A stretch of 13,351 nt of DNA from Casimicrobiaceae bacterium (GCA_955652025.1 CATPAO010000138.1:1-13351); one strand, 5' to 3'. Positions 1-10,097 are shown, counted from the first letter of the stretch. Numbers and translations are program-made. Notes: generated by a model not told the origin, from the sequence alone.

Positions 1-1087
<1,087 letters not shown>

Positions 1088-1107
1088 CTTCGAAGGCGAC
1101 TCGCGCG

Positions 1108-1800
1108 ATGTCCGTCGACGCCAACGATTCGCCGCCGCGCCGTCCGATTCGCAGCTATGTCCTTCGTCAAGGGCGGATGTCGCCGGCGCAACACCGCGCC
1201 GTGGACGACTTGCTCCCGCGCTACGGTCTTCCATTTACGGTGGCCATCGTCGATTGGGCGCGCGTATTCGGACGCGCGGCGCCCGTTGTGCTCGAGATCG
1301 GCTTCGGGATGGGCGAGACGAGCGCGGCGATCGCCGCCGCGCATCCGGACGTAGACTTTGTCGGCGTCGAGGTCCATCTACCGGGCGTCGGGGCGCTCCT
1401 GGCGCGCATCGAATCGCAGGGGATCGCGAACGTCCGCGTCATTCGGCACGACGCCGCCGACGTCGTGTCGACGATGATCGCGCCGCTGTCGCTCGCCGCT
1501 GTCCACGTGTTCTTTCCCGACCCGTGGCCAAAGAAGCGACATCACAAGCGCCGCTTGCTCAAGACTCCCTTCGTGCACGCGCTCGCGCACAGGCTCGCGC
1601 CCGGCGGATATCTGCACGTCGCCACCGACTGGGCGCCGTACGCCGACGACGTCCTTGCAACGCTTTCTGCGGAGGCGCTACTCGTCAACACCGCAGACGG
1701 ATACGCCGCGCGGCCACCGTGGCGGCCGGAGACCAAGTTCGAGCGGCGCGGTTTGAAGCTCGGCCACGCTGTGTTCGATCTCGTATTCAGGCGCCGCTAG
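1108..1800 (+). CDS. trmB: tRNA (guanine-N7-)-methyltransferase TrmB
   Basis: TrmB methylates N7 of G46 in the variable loop of many tRNAs, using SAM. The 230-residue length is normal. Visible landmarks are the N-terminal [15 protein letters not shown] segment (14-28) common to bacterial TrmB, the SAM-binding motif EIGFGMGE (63-70), the acidic end of the next strand FVGVEVH (84-90), and the family signature [16 protein letters not shown] (135-150), which carries the catalytic aspartate D138. The C-terminal TKFERRG segment, also typical of the family, is present near residue 213. ATG 1108 is the only start that gives the normal N-terminus; the open frame upstream is a shadow of the preceding gene. 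It is probably the last gene of the thiG transcript and converges on the glycan operon. Nothing looks degraded. Confidence 0.97.
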   Translation: MSVDANDSPPRRPIRSYVLRQGRMSPAQHRAVDDLLPRYGLPFTVAIVDWARVFGRAAPVVLEIGFGMGETSAAIAAAHPDVDFVGVEVHLPGVGALLARIESQGIANVRVIRHDAADVVSTMIAPLSLAAVHVFFPDPWPKKRHHKRRLLKTPFVHALAHRLAPGGYLHVATDWAPYADDVLATLSAEALLVNTADGYAARPPWRPETKFERRGLKLGHAVFDLVFRRR

Positions 1801-1821
1801 GTCGGTGCGGTCGCGGCAGCG

Positions 1822-4404
1822 CTACGCGATCCGGCGGCCGTCGGCGAGCGCGATCAGGCGCGTAATCGCACTTCGCGCCACATCGCGCGAGAAGTGACGG
1901 CGAATGTTCTCGCGTCCGCCTGCCGCAAGCCGCTCCCACAGCGCCTGATCGCGGTAGAGCCGAACGATCGCAGCGGCGAAATCGGCCGCGCTGTCGGCCA
2001 CCAGCACGTCTTCGCCGGGCACGAGGTGCATCGCTTCGATCGAGGGCGTCGTCGCGACGACCGGCAGGCCGTAGCTCATCGCCAGGTTGATCTTGCCTTT
2101 GACGCCCGCGCCATAGCGCAGCGGTGAAATCGAGATGCGGCAACCGTCGAAAAACGGGGCCACATCGGGAACGTAACCGGTGACGACGAAATCGTCGGCG
2201 GCCAGCGTCTTGATGGGCGCCGGGACTAGGCTGCCGACGATGATCGTCTTGACGCCGGGCAGCGCTTCGCGCACGCGCGGCAGGATTTCGCGCGCATACC
2301 AAAGCACGCCGTCGGCGTTGGGCGGATGCTGAAAGCCGCCGATGAAAAGGAGCCCTTCGCGCTCGGCGAACGTCTTGCCCGCCGGGAACAGTTCGTGAAT
2401 GGTCGACAGCACCATGACGCGCGCGTCGGGAACGAGCTCGCTCAACACCTTCTGCTCGACGTGGCTGACGACCAGCGTCACGTCCGCCTTGCGGATCAAA
2501 GCGAGCTCCTCGCTGCGCTTGGCGCGCGCCGCGAGCTTCGCCGACGCGCTCCCGTCGAGCTCGGCCAGCCGTTCCTCCCGCAGAAAATGGAGATCGACGG
2601 TGTCGAATATGCAAAGCGCACGCGGCGCGAAGGCCCGCACGGCGTCGATGTGCTTGACCGCGATGTAGTGCCGCGCCATCACGACGAAGTCGAACTCCTC
2701 GCCGCGCGCGCTCAACAAGCCGGCGATCGAGTCGACGTACGGCGAGAACAGCACTTCGATGCCGCGCCGCTGCAGTTGCGAGACATAGAGCTGCCGATAT
2801 TCGAGATTGTCGGCGACGAACGTAATCTTGCACTTGAGCGACGTCAGAATCTCGAGGATCGCCTGCATCCGCATCGACCCCGCGTCCTGGTCCGGCGTCA
2901 GCATGCACGCCTCGATCACAAGCACGCGGCGCTGCGACCAGCGGTCGCGTTCGATTTCGGCGGCGACGCCATTCGGCTGATGCGTGGCGAGCGCCGCCGC
3001 CCATTTGCCGGCGAACGATTCGCGATTGACGATCTGGTGCCGCTTGACGCCCGACTCGAGATCGGTGCCCGACGTCTGGCCCTCGAAATGAACGACGGTG
3101 GACAGTGGTTGATAGAACACCTTGCGGCCTGCCGCGCGCACAGCGAACGCAAGATCGGTGTCTTCGTAATACGCGGGCGTGTAACGCGTGTCGAAACCGC
3201 CGACGGACCGAAACAGCGCACTTGGAATCGCGAGGCACGCGCCCGAGCAATAGTCGACTTCGCGCAGGTAGTTGTATTCGGGCTTGTTCGGATCGTCGTC
3301 GCGTCCGAAATTCCAGGCCGAACCGTCGCGCCAGATGATGCCGCCCGCTTCCTGCAGGCGGCCGTCGGGATAGATCAGCTTCGCGCCGACGAGACCGGCG
3401 TCGGCGTGCGACGCGAACACGTCGACGAGCGCGTCGAGCCAGCCCGGCGTGACGATCGTGTCATTGTTGAGGAAGACGAGGATCTCGCCCCGCGCAAGCT
3501 CCGCGCCGCGATTGCAGCTGCCGATGAAGCCGAGATTCGCGTCGTTGCGGTGAAAGCGCACGCCTGACACGGCGGCCAACACCTTCTCGACCGGCTCGGG
3601 CGAAGCATCGTCGACGACGACGACCTCATAGCCGCCCGCGGTCTGCGCCTGGATGCTCTTCAGGCAGGTGAACGTCCACAGCGCCTGGCCATAGACGGGA
3701 ATGACGATCGAGACGCGCGGCGCGTCGACGGGCGCGAACACGAGCGGCCCGACCGCGTCCTCGAGTCGAAACGCCGCCGGTGCGCTGGGCTCGAACATCG
3801 GGCGGCCGCGCACTTTCTGCGCGACGCGTTTGACGAGCGCCTCGGGTCCCTGATCGCTCAGGATCGTCATCGCCAGCGACGCCTGCTGCGGCAGCCGGCG
3901 CAACGCGTGCCAACGTGCGCGCGCGCGCGCCGCCAGCACCTTGACCCGCTGACCGACGTGACGAGCGGGACCCGTGGCCCGCCACGCTTTCGACGATTCG
4001 ATTTCGACGATCCGGTGCCGCGCCTTCGCGACCTCGGACTCGAGATGCATCAGCGTGGGGCCGGTCTGCAACTGCAGCATCGCGATCGCGCGCTGCGCGA
4101 CCAGCAGATCGGACGCAAGCTGCTCCTTGTCGCCTTGTGCTCTGTCGCGCACCGCGCGGAACGCGTCGATCTGTGCGTTCATGTCGCCGACGCGGCGCTT
4201 CAACTCGAGCCGCGCCTCGGTATGACCGCATTCGACGCCCGCCTGGTACAACTGCGGCAGCGTCAACGGTGGCGTCTCGCCGCTCTCCGCGATCAAATGG
4301 AAATGATGCTCCACGAGCGGCGGCAGAACCGGCAGCGGCCGCGGCGGGCGGGGGCCCGGCGGCAATACGGCGGCGTACAGCGCGACGTAGCGTGAGGGAT
4401 CCAT
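1822..4404 (-). CDS. Large bifunctional glycosyltransferase: coiled coil + GT2 + GT4
   Basis: An 860-residue protein likely to add two sugars to a surface glycan at the cytoplasmic membrane. Order: proline-rich start (15-29), helical coiled-coil-like region (about 60-135), the motif [12 protein letters not shown] (137-148) common in such enzymes just before a basic segment (153-170), a GT-A/GT2 domain (about 229-480), then a GT-B/GT4 domain (about 493-850). In GT2 I see [10 protein letters not shown] (231-240), [11 protein letters not shown] (261-271), the metal-binding-type NNDT (313-316) and the acceptor-side acid pair in YYEDTDLAF (412-420). In GT4 I see [14 protein letters not shown], and GAGVKGK (765-771) followed by the SYGLPVVAT donor-site loop. 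ATG 4404 shares one base with the upstream TGA (TGATG), so translation is probably coupled; the 41 codons open upstream are in the neighbour's coding sequence. It is the last gene of the operon. The sugars and linkage cannot be read from the sequence. Confidence 0.9.
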   Translation of the reverse strand: MDPSRYVALYAAVLPPGPRPPRPLPVLPPLVEHHFHLIAESGETPPLTLPQLYQAGVECGHTEARLELKRRVGDMNAQIDAFRAVRDRAQGDKEQLASDLLVAQRAIAMLQLQTGPTLMHLESEVAKARHRIVEIESSKAWRATGPARHVGQRVKVLAARARARWHALRRLPQQASLAMTILSDQGPEALVKRVAQKVRGRPMFEPSAPAAFRLEDAVGPLVFAPVDAPRVSIVIPVYGQALWTFTCLKSIQAQTAGGYEVVVVDDASPEPVEKVLAAVSGVRFHRNDANLGFIGSCNRGAELARGEILVFLNNDTIVTPGWLDALVDVFASHADAGLVGAKLIYPDGRLQEAGGIIWRDGSAWNFGRDDDPNKPEYNYLREVDYCSGACLAIPSALFRSVGGFDTRYTPAYYEDTDLAFAVRAAGRKVFYQPLSTVVHFEGQTSGTDLESGVKRHQIVNRESFAGKWAAALATHQPNGVAAEIERDRWSQRRVLVIEACMLTPDQDAGSMRMQAILEILTSLKCKITFVADNLEYRQLYVSQLQRRGIEVLFSPYVDSIAGLLSARGEEFDFVVMARHYIAVKHIDAVRAFAPRALCIFDTVDLHFLREERLAELDGSASAKLAARAKRSEELALIRKADVTLVVSHVEQKVLSELVPDARVMVLSTIHELFPAGKTFAEREGLLFIGGFQHPPNADGVLWYAREILPRVREALPGVKTIIVGSLVPAPIKTLAADDFVVTGYVPDVAPFFDGCRISISPLRYGAGVKGKINLAMSYGLPVVATTPSIEAMHLVPGEDVLVADSAADFAAAIVRLYRDQALWERLAAGGRENIRRHFSRDVARSAITRLIALADGRRIA

Positions 4405-6323
4405 CAGGAGGTCGCGACCCCCAGCGCAATGACCGACGCGCGCTCGACGACCGCAGGGGCCCTTTGCTCGGCGAGACCCGAGGCCGCAAGCAACGCGGCA
4501 TTCCATTCCGCCGCCGGAGCGTTCCACGCTACCGTCGACGCGCGCGGATGTCCCGCGAGGCGCTCGGGCAGCGCACCGAGTGCTGCGGCGACGATCGGCA
4601 ATCCGGACGCAAGCGCAACGGTCAGCGTATACGCGTAGGTTTCCGGCACCTGCGCAGGGAACAGGATCACGTCGGGTTTCTCGGCGACCAGCAATTGCGC
4701 GAGCTCAGCGTCGTCGTATTGGCCCACGATCGATAGCGGCACCTCCGGAAATTGCGCCACCGGCTCCGTCGTCGAACCGAGCACGCGGAATGTGAGCGGC
4801 AGTCGGCGCGCCCGCGCATCGTCGGCGCACGCCGCGACCACGTGCAAGCCCTTGGCCGGAGAAAGATTTCCGAGAACGACCACGCGACCGATACGCCGCG
4901 CCTCGTACGGCGCGTCCTCGGGATGCGGCCACACGTTGATCGCAGTCTCGGGGAAATAGCGCTGAATTCGAATGGCAACGTCCTGCGATGGCGCTATCAG
5001 CCGGTCCGCGCCACGAAGGAAGCGGCTGAACGTCCCGCGCCATGCGGTGATGTCGAGGCCCCATTGGCCCGGTCGGCGCGTCAAGCACGCGGCGCAGCCG
5101 ATGGCGTCGGGCTCGCCGCAATAACGGCCGTCCTCGGTGACGAGGTGGTATTGCGGACAGATCGGGAAGTAGTCGTGCAGCGTACAGTCGAACGGCACGC
5201 CGACGGCCGCCGGCAATTCGAGAATCGCGCGCGGCAACCGATGCACATGATGGAAATGCAGCCGCACGACGCCGATGGACTTCAACACCTCGGCCAGCAA
5301 CTGCATTTCCTCCGGGAAACGAAAGTATGCCGAAAAGCACTCGCCTTCGCGCGGCCAATACAGCTTGACGACGTCGCCGACCGCTGGTTCGAGATAGAGC
5401 ACTTCCACGCGCTCGTCGATCAGCGCCGCGAGGTCCTTCATATAGCGTCGGATGCCGCCGCCCCACGGATGCGAAATGAACACCAATAGTTGCTTCGGCC
5501 ATTCGGCGAGGCGCAGAAGATCGACACGCCGTGCAAAGGTCCGCGCCGGATCGCGTTTCCGCAGATCCTCCTGTTGCTGCGGAAACGCCGGATAGAGTTT
5601 GGCGAGCGCATATTGCGTGCGCGCCGAAAGCTCGGCCGCTTTGAGCGCGCCATACGAGCCACAACCCGTATGGCCGACGAAGACGTCACCGGCAAGCAGA
5701 TGCCGGAATCCCGCGCTGGCCGCGCGGAGGCAAAAATCGATCTCGACACCGTAGTCGCTGCCGAGAGGCGCGCCATCGAGCGCACCGACAGCGGCGAGGC
5801 AATCGCAACGGAAATACAGGCACGGGCCGTGCATCACGTGCATTGCCTCGGCTTCGCCCGCGTTAGCGTGCGAAAACAGCGCGTCGAGCGACGCCACTGT
5901 ATAGCCGCGCGGCAACACGTTGTCCGTGTCCGGCAGCGGATACGTCGCCAGTCCGACGGCGTTGGTGAACGTACCGACCACGCCAACGTCGCGGGCCTCG
6001 GCGTGGTGCGCGAGGCGTTGCAGCCAATCGCCCGCGACTTCGGCGTCAGATTGCAGCACGACTTTGTCGCGATCGCGATGCAGCGCGAACGCGCGGTTGA
6101 TCGCCGCCGCGTAACCCTGCGTCGATCCCTGCTCGATCAGCGTCGCCTGGCCGCGCGCGGCCACGTCGCGGACATAGCGTGTCAGCTCGGACTCGGGACT
6201 CGCGTCGTTGACGATGACGAGCTCGAACGCCAGCGGTGAGGCGGACGACAACACGCTCTCGACGCAGCGGCGCGTCGCGTCGGCGCCGCGAAATACCGGA
6301 ATGACGATGTCGATCGGCGTCAT
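4404..6323 (-). CDS. Bifunctional glycosyltransferase: GT2 + GT4
   Basis: A 639-residue cytoplasmic enzyme with two glycosyltransferase domains. The N-terminal GT2 domain (about 1-240) shows [10 protein letters not shown] (4-13), [12 protein letters not shown] (35-46), a DxD-type QSDAEV (91-96) and the late acidic [10 protein letters not shown] (192-201). The GT4 domain (about 278-610) begins [17 protein letters not shown] and contains [13 protein letters not shown] and a donor-site loop [18 protein letters not shown]. In the usual GT4 E-x7-E position the second glutamate appears to be replaced by alanine/leucine, seen also in some relatives. A four-cysteine group (C389, C402, C410, C413) sits inside the GT4 domain after [11 protein letters not shown] 6323 overlaps the methyltransferase stop (ATGA); an in-frame start 18 codons upstream would lie inside the neighbour and was rejected. 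Role inferred: sugar addition on the same glycan as its two neighbours. Confidence 0.9.
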   Translation of the reverse strand: MTPIDIVIPVFRGADATRRCVESVLSSASPLAFELVIVNDASPESELTRYVRDVAARGQATLIEQGSTQGYAAAINRAFALHRDRDKVVLQSDAEVAGDWLQRLAHHAEARDVGVVGTFTNAVGLATYPLPDTDNVLPRGYTVASLDALFSHANAGEAEAMHVMHGPCLYFRCDCLAAVGALDGAPLGSDYGVEIDFCLRAASAGFRHLLAGDVFVGHTGCGSYGALKAAELSARTQYALAKLYPAFPQQQEDLRKRDPARTFARRVDLLRLAEWPKQLLVFISHPWGGGIRRYMKDLAALIDERVEVLYLEPAVGDVVKLYWPREGECFSAYFRFPEEMQLLAEVLKSIGVVRLHFHHVHRLPRAILELPAAVGVPFDCTLHDYFPICPQYHLVTEDGRYCGEPDAIGCAACLTRRPGQWGLDITAWRGTFSRFLRGADRLIAPSQDVAIRIQRYFPETAINVWPHPEDAPYEARRIGRVVVLGNLSPAKGLHVVAACADDARARRLPLTFRVLGSTTEPVAQFPEVPLSIVGQYDDAELAQLLVAEKPDVILFPAQVPETYAYTLTVALASGLPIVAAALGALPERLAGHPRASTVAWNAPAAEWNAALLAASGLAEQRAPAVVERASVIALGVATS

Positions 6324-7399
6324 GACTGCCGCGCCACGAGCCGCCGTCGCGCCACCCCGAGCGGCCACCGCAGCCAACCCGGCAGCGTTTCCCGGTAGGC
6401 GAGACGTGCACGCGCCTCGGCGTGCGCATCCGCTTCGCGCGCGAAGTCGGCTTGCGCCCTCGCGAGAAGCTCGAGCGCCGCGGCGTGTTGCGCTCGCGCC
6501 ACGTCGGCACTTTGCCGTTCGTTCGCGAGCGAATTCAGCGTATCGACCAATTCGACCTGCCGCTCCTCGGCGATCGTGCGCGCGTCGATCTCATCCCAAA
6601 CGAGCTGCCGTTCGCGCCGCGCCATGCGCGCGAACTCGCGCCAAAGCGATAGCGCGTCGTCGTCGAACAGCGAGAGCGCCGGCAACGGCGGAAGCGTGAC
6701 GCCATCGGCCGCGCATACGACGACGAAGTACATCGGCCCCGCCGGTGCGTCGCGCCGTCCGGGTCCCTCGGCGGTCAATACGTCGAACGACGCGACCTCG
6801 GCGGCAGCATGCCCCTCCGCCCACAGCGCGGACTGCGCAACCACGCGCTGGGCATGCCACGCCTGGCGCGGAAAGCCGGGATCGAGCAGCGCTTTCAATT
6901 CCGCACGGTCGAGCTCGCGCACGTGGAACGCGTTCTCGACCTCGCCGCCGTCGTTGTACACCGGTCGATTGGGCGACGAGATGAGCAGCACGCCGGTGGG
7001 CGCGAGGACGCGCCGGAATTCGGCCAGCATTTGGCCCTGCGCGGCCAAGTGCTCGATCGTCTCGAACGACACGATCAAATCGACGGTGGCGTCGGCCAGT
7101 GGAATGTCAGTCACGGAGGCCACGACATACGACAGGTTGGGCGCGACATAACGGAACTGCGCGTGGGCGATCGCCTCGGCGCCGATGTCGATGCCGATCA
7201 CCTTCGTCGCCGCGCGCGCCAGCAGCGCGCTGCCATACCCTTCGCCACATGCGGCGTCCAGGACGCTGCGGCCGCGCGCGAGCGGCGCGGCCACGCAGTA
7301 ACGGTGCCAATGCTCGTACCAGATCGCGCCGCGGTTCTCGGGCGTGAAGCGCTCGCCGGTGAACGTGAGCGAGGCGGCGGCGGTGGGCTGGGAATTCAA
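6320..7399 (-). CDS. SAM-dependent methyltransferase with C-terminal helical tail
   Basis: A class I methyltransferase of 359 residues, first gene of the glycan operon. It opens with LTFTGERFTPE and IWYEHWHRY, seen in many polysaccharide-cluster methyltransferases. SAM motif I is VLDAACGEGYG (46-56), the acidic strand-2 end is VIGIDIG (67-73), and the post-motif SFETIEHL is at 111-118. After the catalytic fold (to about 240) follows a charged, alanine-rich helical segment (about 248-336) with coiled-coil character, and a basic end PGWLRWPLGVARRR (339-352). The start is a choice: the frame is open to TTG 7471, but a promoter-like TACAAT lies at 7440-7445, so that start would be upstream of transcription. 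TTG 7399 gives MNSQPTAAASLTFTGERF, a natural N-terminus, though no ribosome binding site is evident. It likely methylates a sugar of the glycan, perhaps the chain end. Target unknown. Confidence 0.84.
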   Translation of the reverse strand: MNSQPTAAASLTFTGERFTPENRGAIWYEHWHRYCVAAPLARGRSVLDAACGEGYGSALLARAATKVIGIDIGAEAIAHAQFRYVAPNLSYVVASVTDIPLADATVDLIVSFETIEHLAAQGQMLAEFRRVLAPTGVLLISSPNRPVYNDGGEVENAFHVRELDRAELKALLDPGFPRQAWHAQRVVAQSALWAEGHAAAEVASFDVLTAEGPGRRDAPAGPMYFVVVCAADGVTLPPLPALSLFDDDALSLWREFARMARRERQLVWDEIDARTIAEERQVELVDTLNSLANERQSADVARAQHAAALELLARAQADFAREADAHAEARARLAYRETLPGWLRWPLGVARRRLVARQS

Positions 7400-7439
7400 C
7401 GCGGAAGAATCGCGCGGCGCGAGCGGTGAGCAACTCGAT

Positions 7440-7445
7440 ATTGTA
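7440..7445 (-). promoter_or_regulatory. Probable sigma70-type -10 box of the glycan operon
   Basis: On the minus strand GGCTACAATATCG contains TACAAT, one mismatch from the TATAAT consensus, in an otherwise very GC-rich gap. It lies about 40 bases upstream of TTG 7399, leaving a leader of roughly 30 bases. The -35 is weak: TTGGCC (7466-7471) is present but 20 bases away, longer than the ideal 17. This is a visual call. Confidence 0.5.
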
Positions 7446-7484
7446 GCCGCCCTCGGGACGCGGGGGGCCAATTCACGGCGGCCC

Positions 7485-7505
7485 CGCCTAGGCGTCGCCT
7501 AGGCG
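7485..7505. repeat. Twin CGCCTAGGCG palindromes, possible transcript-end hairpin
   Basis: Two identical perfect 10-bp palindromes, CGCCTAGGCG, at 7485-7494 and 7496-7505, are separated by a single T. Together they can fold as an 8-bp GC-rich stem (CGCCTAGG/CCTAGGCG) with a 5-base loop. The second copy covers the TAG stop of the hydrolase gene (7499-7501). There is no T-run on either strand, so this is not a standard intrinsic terminator; it could aid Rho-dependent ending or protect mRNA ends, or be a protein-binding site. The gap 7400-7498 otherwise holds only the promoter described above. Confidence 0.6.
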
Positions 7506-8356
7506 AGCGTCAGGATCACCGGCTGATGGTCGGATGCCTGCGTCTTCTGATCGACGCGAAGGTCGCGCACGCGCGCTCGAAGCTCGTCGCACAGGAAAAT
7601 GAAATCGCAGTGGAGTTCGGCGCCGCTCGGGTCCGTCTTTTGGTAGATGCAAAACGTGGACGCATGCGGTTCGCCGGGGTGCGCGAGCTGCCACGCATCG
7701 AAGAGCCGCGGCGTCCCGTCGGCGAAGGGCGCCAGCATCCGCGGATGCTCGGGCCAGTCCGGCTCGAAATTGAAGTCGCCGGTGATAATCGTCGCCCGCG
7801 GGCGCGTAAACGTTTGGAACGGTCCGCCGTCGTCCTTCGTGATCTGCGCGTCGACCGCGTGCGCGTGACCGTCGGCGTAGATCGTGCGGAGCGCTTCGAC
7901 CTGCGCCATCCGCTGGCGCGCCGAATAATATTCGAGATGCGTGGTAATCACGCGGAGCTCGGCCGAAGGCGCGGCGATCACCGCCTCGAGCGCGATTCTC
8001 GGCATGCCGGCGACGCCGGGATCGCACGGATACGGGAGCAGGTGGCGATAGACCTGCTTCACCGGCAGACGCGAGAAAATCATATTGCCGAAGCGCCGCC
8101 GGCGGCCATCCTTGGCGGGCTGGTCGACCGCAACGCCGGGGACCGCGGTGAACTCGGGCAGGAGCGACGCCAAAAGCGCGAACTGGTCCTCGCCTGCGCT
8201 GCCTTCCAGCTCCGGATCGGGAAAATTGTCGGCGATCTCCTGCAGGCACAGAACGTCGAAATCGGCGATACGTCTCGCTTCGCGGACAATGCGCGCCGGG
8301 TCCACGCGGAGATCGACGCCGCGGCACCACTGGACGTTCCAAGTCATGAGGTTCAT
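7499..8356 (-). CDS. Endonuclease/exonuclease/phosphatase (EEP) family hydrolase
   Basis: A 285-residue metal-dependent phosphoesterase of the EEP (DNase I/ExoIII-like) superfamily. Members cleave DNA, phosphoinositides, sphingomyelin or other phosphodiesters and phosphomonoesters. Visible active-site motifs: TWNVQW (5-10) with N7, VLCLQEI (35-41) with metal ligand E40, TTHLEYYSARQR (138-149) with H140, TGDFNFEP (192-199) with D194 and N196, and the terminal ASDHQPV (274-280) with the D276/H277 pair. There is no signal peptide or membrane segment, so it should act in the cytoplasm. ATG 8356 overlaps the permease TGA (ATGA); the second Met (residue 4) is too close to the catalytic WN motif to be favoured. 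It is last in the importer operon, the place of ugpQ in the E. coli ugp operon, suggesting that it hydrolyses an imported compound. A nuclease role cannot be excluded. Confidence 0.88.
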   Translation of the reverse strand: MNLMTWNVQWCRGVDLRVDPARIVREARRIADFDVLCLQEIADNFPDPELEGSAGEDQFALLASLLPEFTAVPGVAVDQPAKDGRRRRFGNMIFSRLPVKQVYRHLLPYPCDPGVAGMPRIALEAVIAAPSAELRVITTHLEYYSARQRMAQVEALRTIYADGHAHAVDAQITKDDGGPFQTFTRPRATIITGDFNFEPDWPEHPRMLAPFADGTPRLFDAWQLAHPGEPHASTFCIYQKTDPSGAELHCDFIFLCDELRARVRDLRVDQKTQASDHQPVILTLA

Positions 8357-9225
8357 CTAATGCCCGCTCGCATGAACGATTGCACGAATTGGCGCTGAAA
8401 GAGAAGAAACGCCACGAGAAGCGGTCCCGTCGACAGGAGCGTCGCCGCCGTGATGATCGACCAGTCGATCCCCTGGTCGGTCGCCGAGAACACCTGGAGG
8501 CCCACAGTGACCGGCCGCGACTCGACCGAGTTGGTGATGATCAGCGGCCAGAGAAAATTGTTCCAGTGGTAAGACACGGAGACGAGCGCGTAAGCGAGGT
8601 AGGTCGGGCGCGCCAGCGGCACGTAGACCTTCCACAGCGTTTGCAGCGGCGTGCACCCTTCGACCGTCGCCGCCTCGTCGAGTTCACGCGGCACCGTCTT
8701 GAATGTCTGGCGCAGGAGGAAGATGCCGAATGCGCTCGCCATGTACGGCAAGCCGATGGCGAGGATCGTGTCCTTGAGCCCCAGCACGGTCATCGTCCGG
8801 TAATTCTCGACGATCAGCACATCCGGCATGATCATTAACTGCGCGAGCACGAGCGCGAACAGGACATTGCGGCCGGGAAACTCGAAGCGCGCGAACGCGT
8901 AGGCCGCGAGCGTCACCAGCACGAGCTGCGCGGCGAGCACCATCGTCACCAGCATCACGGTGTTGAAAAAATAGCGCGCGAACGGCGCGGCGTGCCAAGC
9001 CTTGACGAAGTTGTCGAGCGTCCACGGTGCTGCGAGCACGAATCGCGTCGAGTATTCGGGCGGATGAAACGCCGTCCAGAACGCGTAGATCAGCGGCAGC
9101 ACCCACAAGAAGCCCAGCAGCCAGGCGGCGACCGTCTCGAGTACGCGCGAGCCGCCGTGCGGCGCATGCAGCGGGACGGGGCGCGCGGCCAATGCGCGCG
9201 GCACGCGAATGGGGAGCGCCGTCAT
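8353..9225 (-). CDS. Carbohydrate-type ABC transporter permease, UgpE/MalG-like
   Basis: One of the two membrane subunits of the importer, 290 residues, in the inner membrane. A cytoplasmic N-terminal extension of about 28 residues precedes the first helix (about 31-52). Further hydrophobic segments lie near 86-112, 120-139, 153-172, 205-225 and 258-278, giving the usual six. The EAA loop that docks onto the ATPase is clear: DEAATVEGCTPLQTLW followed by KVYVPLARP (183-207, with E184, G190, P203). The family is MalG/UgpE (binding-protein-dependent permease). The start ATG 9225 overlaps the UgpA-like stop and its own stop overlaps the hydrolase start, both as ATGA, so three genes in a row are coupled. 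The substrate cannot be told from the permease. Confidence 0.93.
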   Translation of the reverse strand: MTALPIRVPRALAARPVPLHAPHGGSRVLETVAAWLLGFLWVLPLIYAFWTAFHPPEYSTRFVLAAPWTLDNFVKAWHAAPFARYFFNTVMLVTMVLAAQLVLVTLAAYAFARFEFPGRNVLFALVLAQLMIMPDVLIVENYRTMTVLGLKDTILAIGLPYMASAFGIFLLRQTFKTVPRELDEAATVEGCTPLQTLWKVYVPLARPTYLAYALVSVSYHWNNFLWPLIITNSVESRPVTVGLQVFSATDQGIDWSIITAATLLSTGPLLVAFLLFQRQFVQSFMRAGIR

Positions 9226-10097
9226 CGGTAATGCGTCCTGCGCTCGAGGAACGCGAATTGCGCCAACGCGCCGGCGCCGAGGAGCACGAGCAGCACCATC
9301 GTGAGTGCCGCGGCGTAGGCCGAGTCCCAGAACCGGAACCCGACTTCATAGATGTAATACAGCAGCAACGCGGTCGCGTTGTCGGGACCACCGCGCGTCA
9401 TCACAACGATGTGGTCGACCAAGCGGAACGCGTTGATCACCGCGTTGACGAGCACGAACAGCGTCGTCGGCATCAGAAGCGGGAACGTCACGCGGCGAAA
9501 GTAGTACCCGCGCGACGCACCCTCGATCGCCGCGGCCTCGGCGAGATGCGGCGACATCGACTGCAGCGCCGCAAGATAGAAGATCATAAAAAATCCGGCC
9601 TCTTTCCAGACGGCCACCACCATCATCGCCGGCAGCGCGGTGGATTTGCTGCCGAGCCAGTTGTGGCCGCGAAATCCGAACCCACCGAGGAATTGCTCGA
9701 GCAAGCCGTATTCCGGCGTGTAGAAGAACAGCCAGATGTTCGCAACCGCGATCATCGGCAGGATCGTCGGCGTGAAATAGGCAAGCCGCAGGAAGCCACG
9801 GCCGGCGACGCGATCGTTGACCCAGATCGCCATCAGCAGCGCGAGCGCGATCGACAGTGGAATCGTCCCTGCGGCATACCAAAGGTTGTTGGCAAACGCC
9901 TGCCAGAAGATCGCGTCTTCGACGAGCTGCCGGTAATTGTCGAGCCCGACAAAAACCGCGGCGCGATTGCCGCGCGGCGTCGAATAGAAGCTGTGCCAGA
10001 GATTCGCGATCGCCGGGTAGTGCGTGAACAGCGCGAGCAGCGCGACCGCGGGCAGTAGAAGCAGCCAGGCGTACAGCCATTCGCGTGCGCGGGTCAT
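9222..10097 (-). CDS. Carbohydrate-type ABC transporter permease, UgpA/MalF-like
   Basis: The second membrane subunit, 291 residues, with six predicted helices (about 8-27, 71-93, 104-126, 156-178, 203-225, 258-280). The first helix begins directly after a short basic start (MTRAREWLYAW). A large periplasmic loop with VGLDNYRQL (50-58), typical of UgpA-type permeases, follows helix 1. The EAA motif is HLAEAAAIEGASRGYYF followed by RRVTFPLLMP (184-210, E187, G193). It pairs with the UgpE-like permease encoded just downstream. ATG 10097 is the first start after the 111-base gap, and no good Shine-Dalgarno sequence is visible before it. General resemblance is to UgpA, but divergence from true UgpA is enough that I do not assign the symbol. 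Confidence 0.93.
   Translation of the reverse strand: MTRAREWLYAWLLLLPAVALLALFTHYPAIANLWHSFYSTPRGNRAAVFVGLDNYRQLVEDAIFWQAFANNLWYAAGTIPLSIALALLMAIWVNDRVAGRGFLRLAYFTPTILPMIAVANIWLFFYTPEYGLLEQFLGGFGFRGHNWLGSKSTALPAMMVVAVWKEAGFFMIFYLAALQSMSPHLAEAAAIEGASRGYYFRRVTFPLLMPTTLFVLVNAVINAFRLVDHIVVMTRGGPDNATALLLYYIYEVGFRFWDSAYAAALTMVLLVLLGAGALAQFAFLERRTHYR

Noticed and set aside
1801..1821. A bidirectional terminator between convergent trmB and the glycan operon
   Set aside because: Only 21 bases separate the stops, and I find no stem followed by a T-run on either strand; termination may occur inside the opposing gene.
2326..3567. A 413-codon plus-strand open frame inside the large glycosyltransferase
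   Set aside because: It is antisense to the GT2 and GT4 domains, has Arg-rich low-complexity composition and no ribosome binding site or family resemblance.
4405..4527. A 41-residue N-terminal extension of the 860-residue glycosyltransferase
   Set aside because: It lies inside the preceding gene in another frame, and ATG 4404 overlaps that gene's stop in the TGATG pattern used elsewhere in the window.
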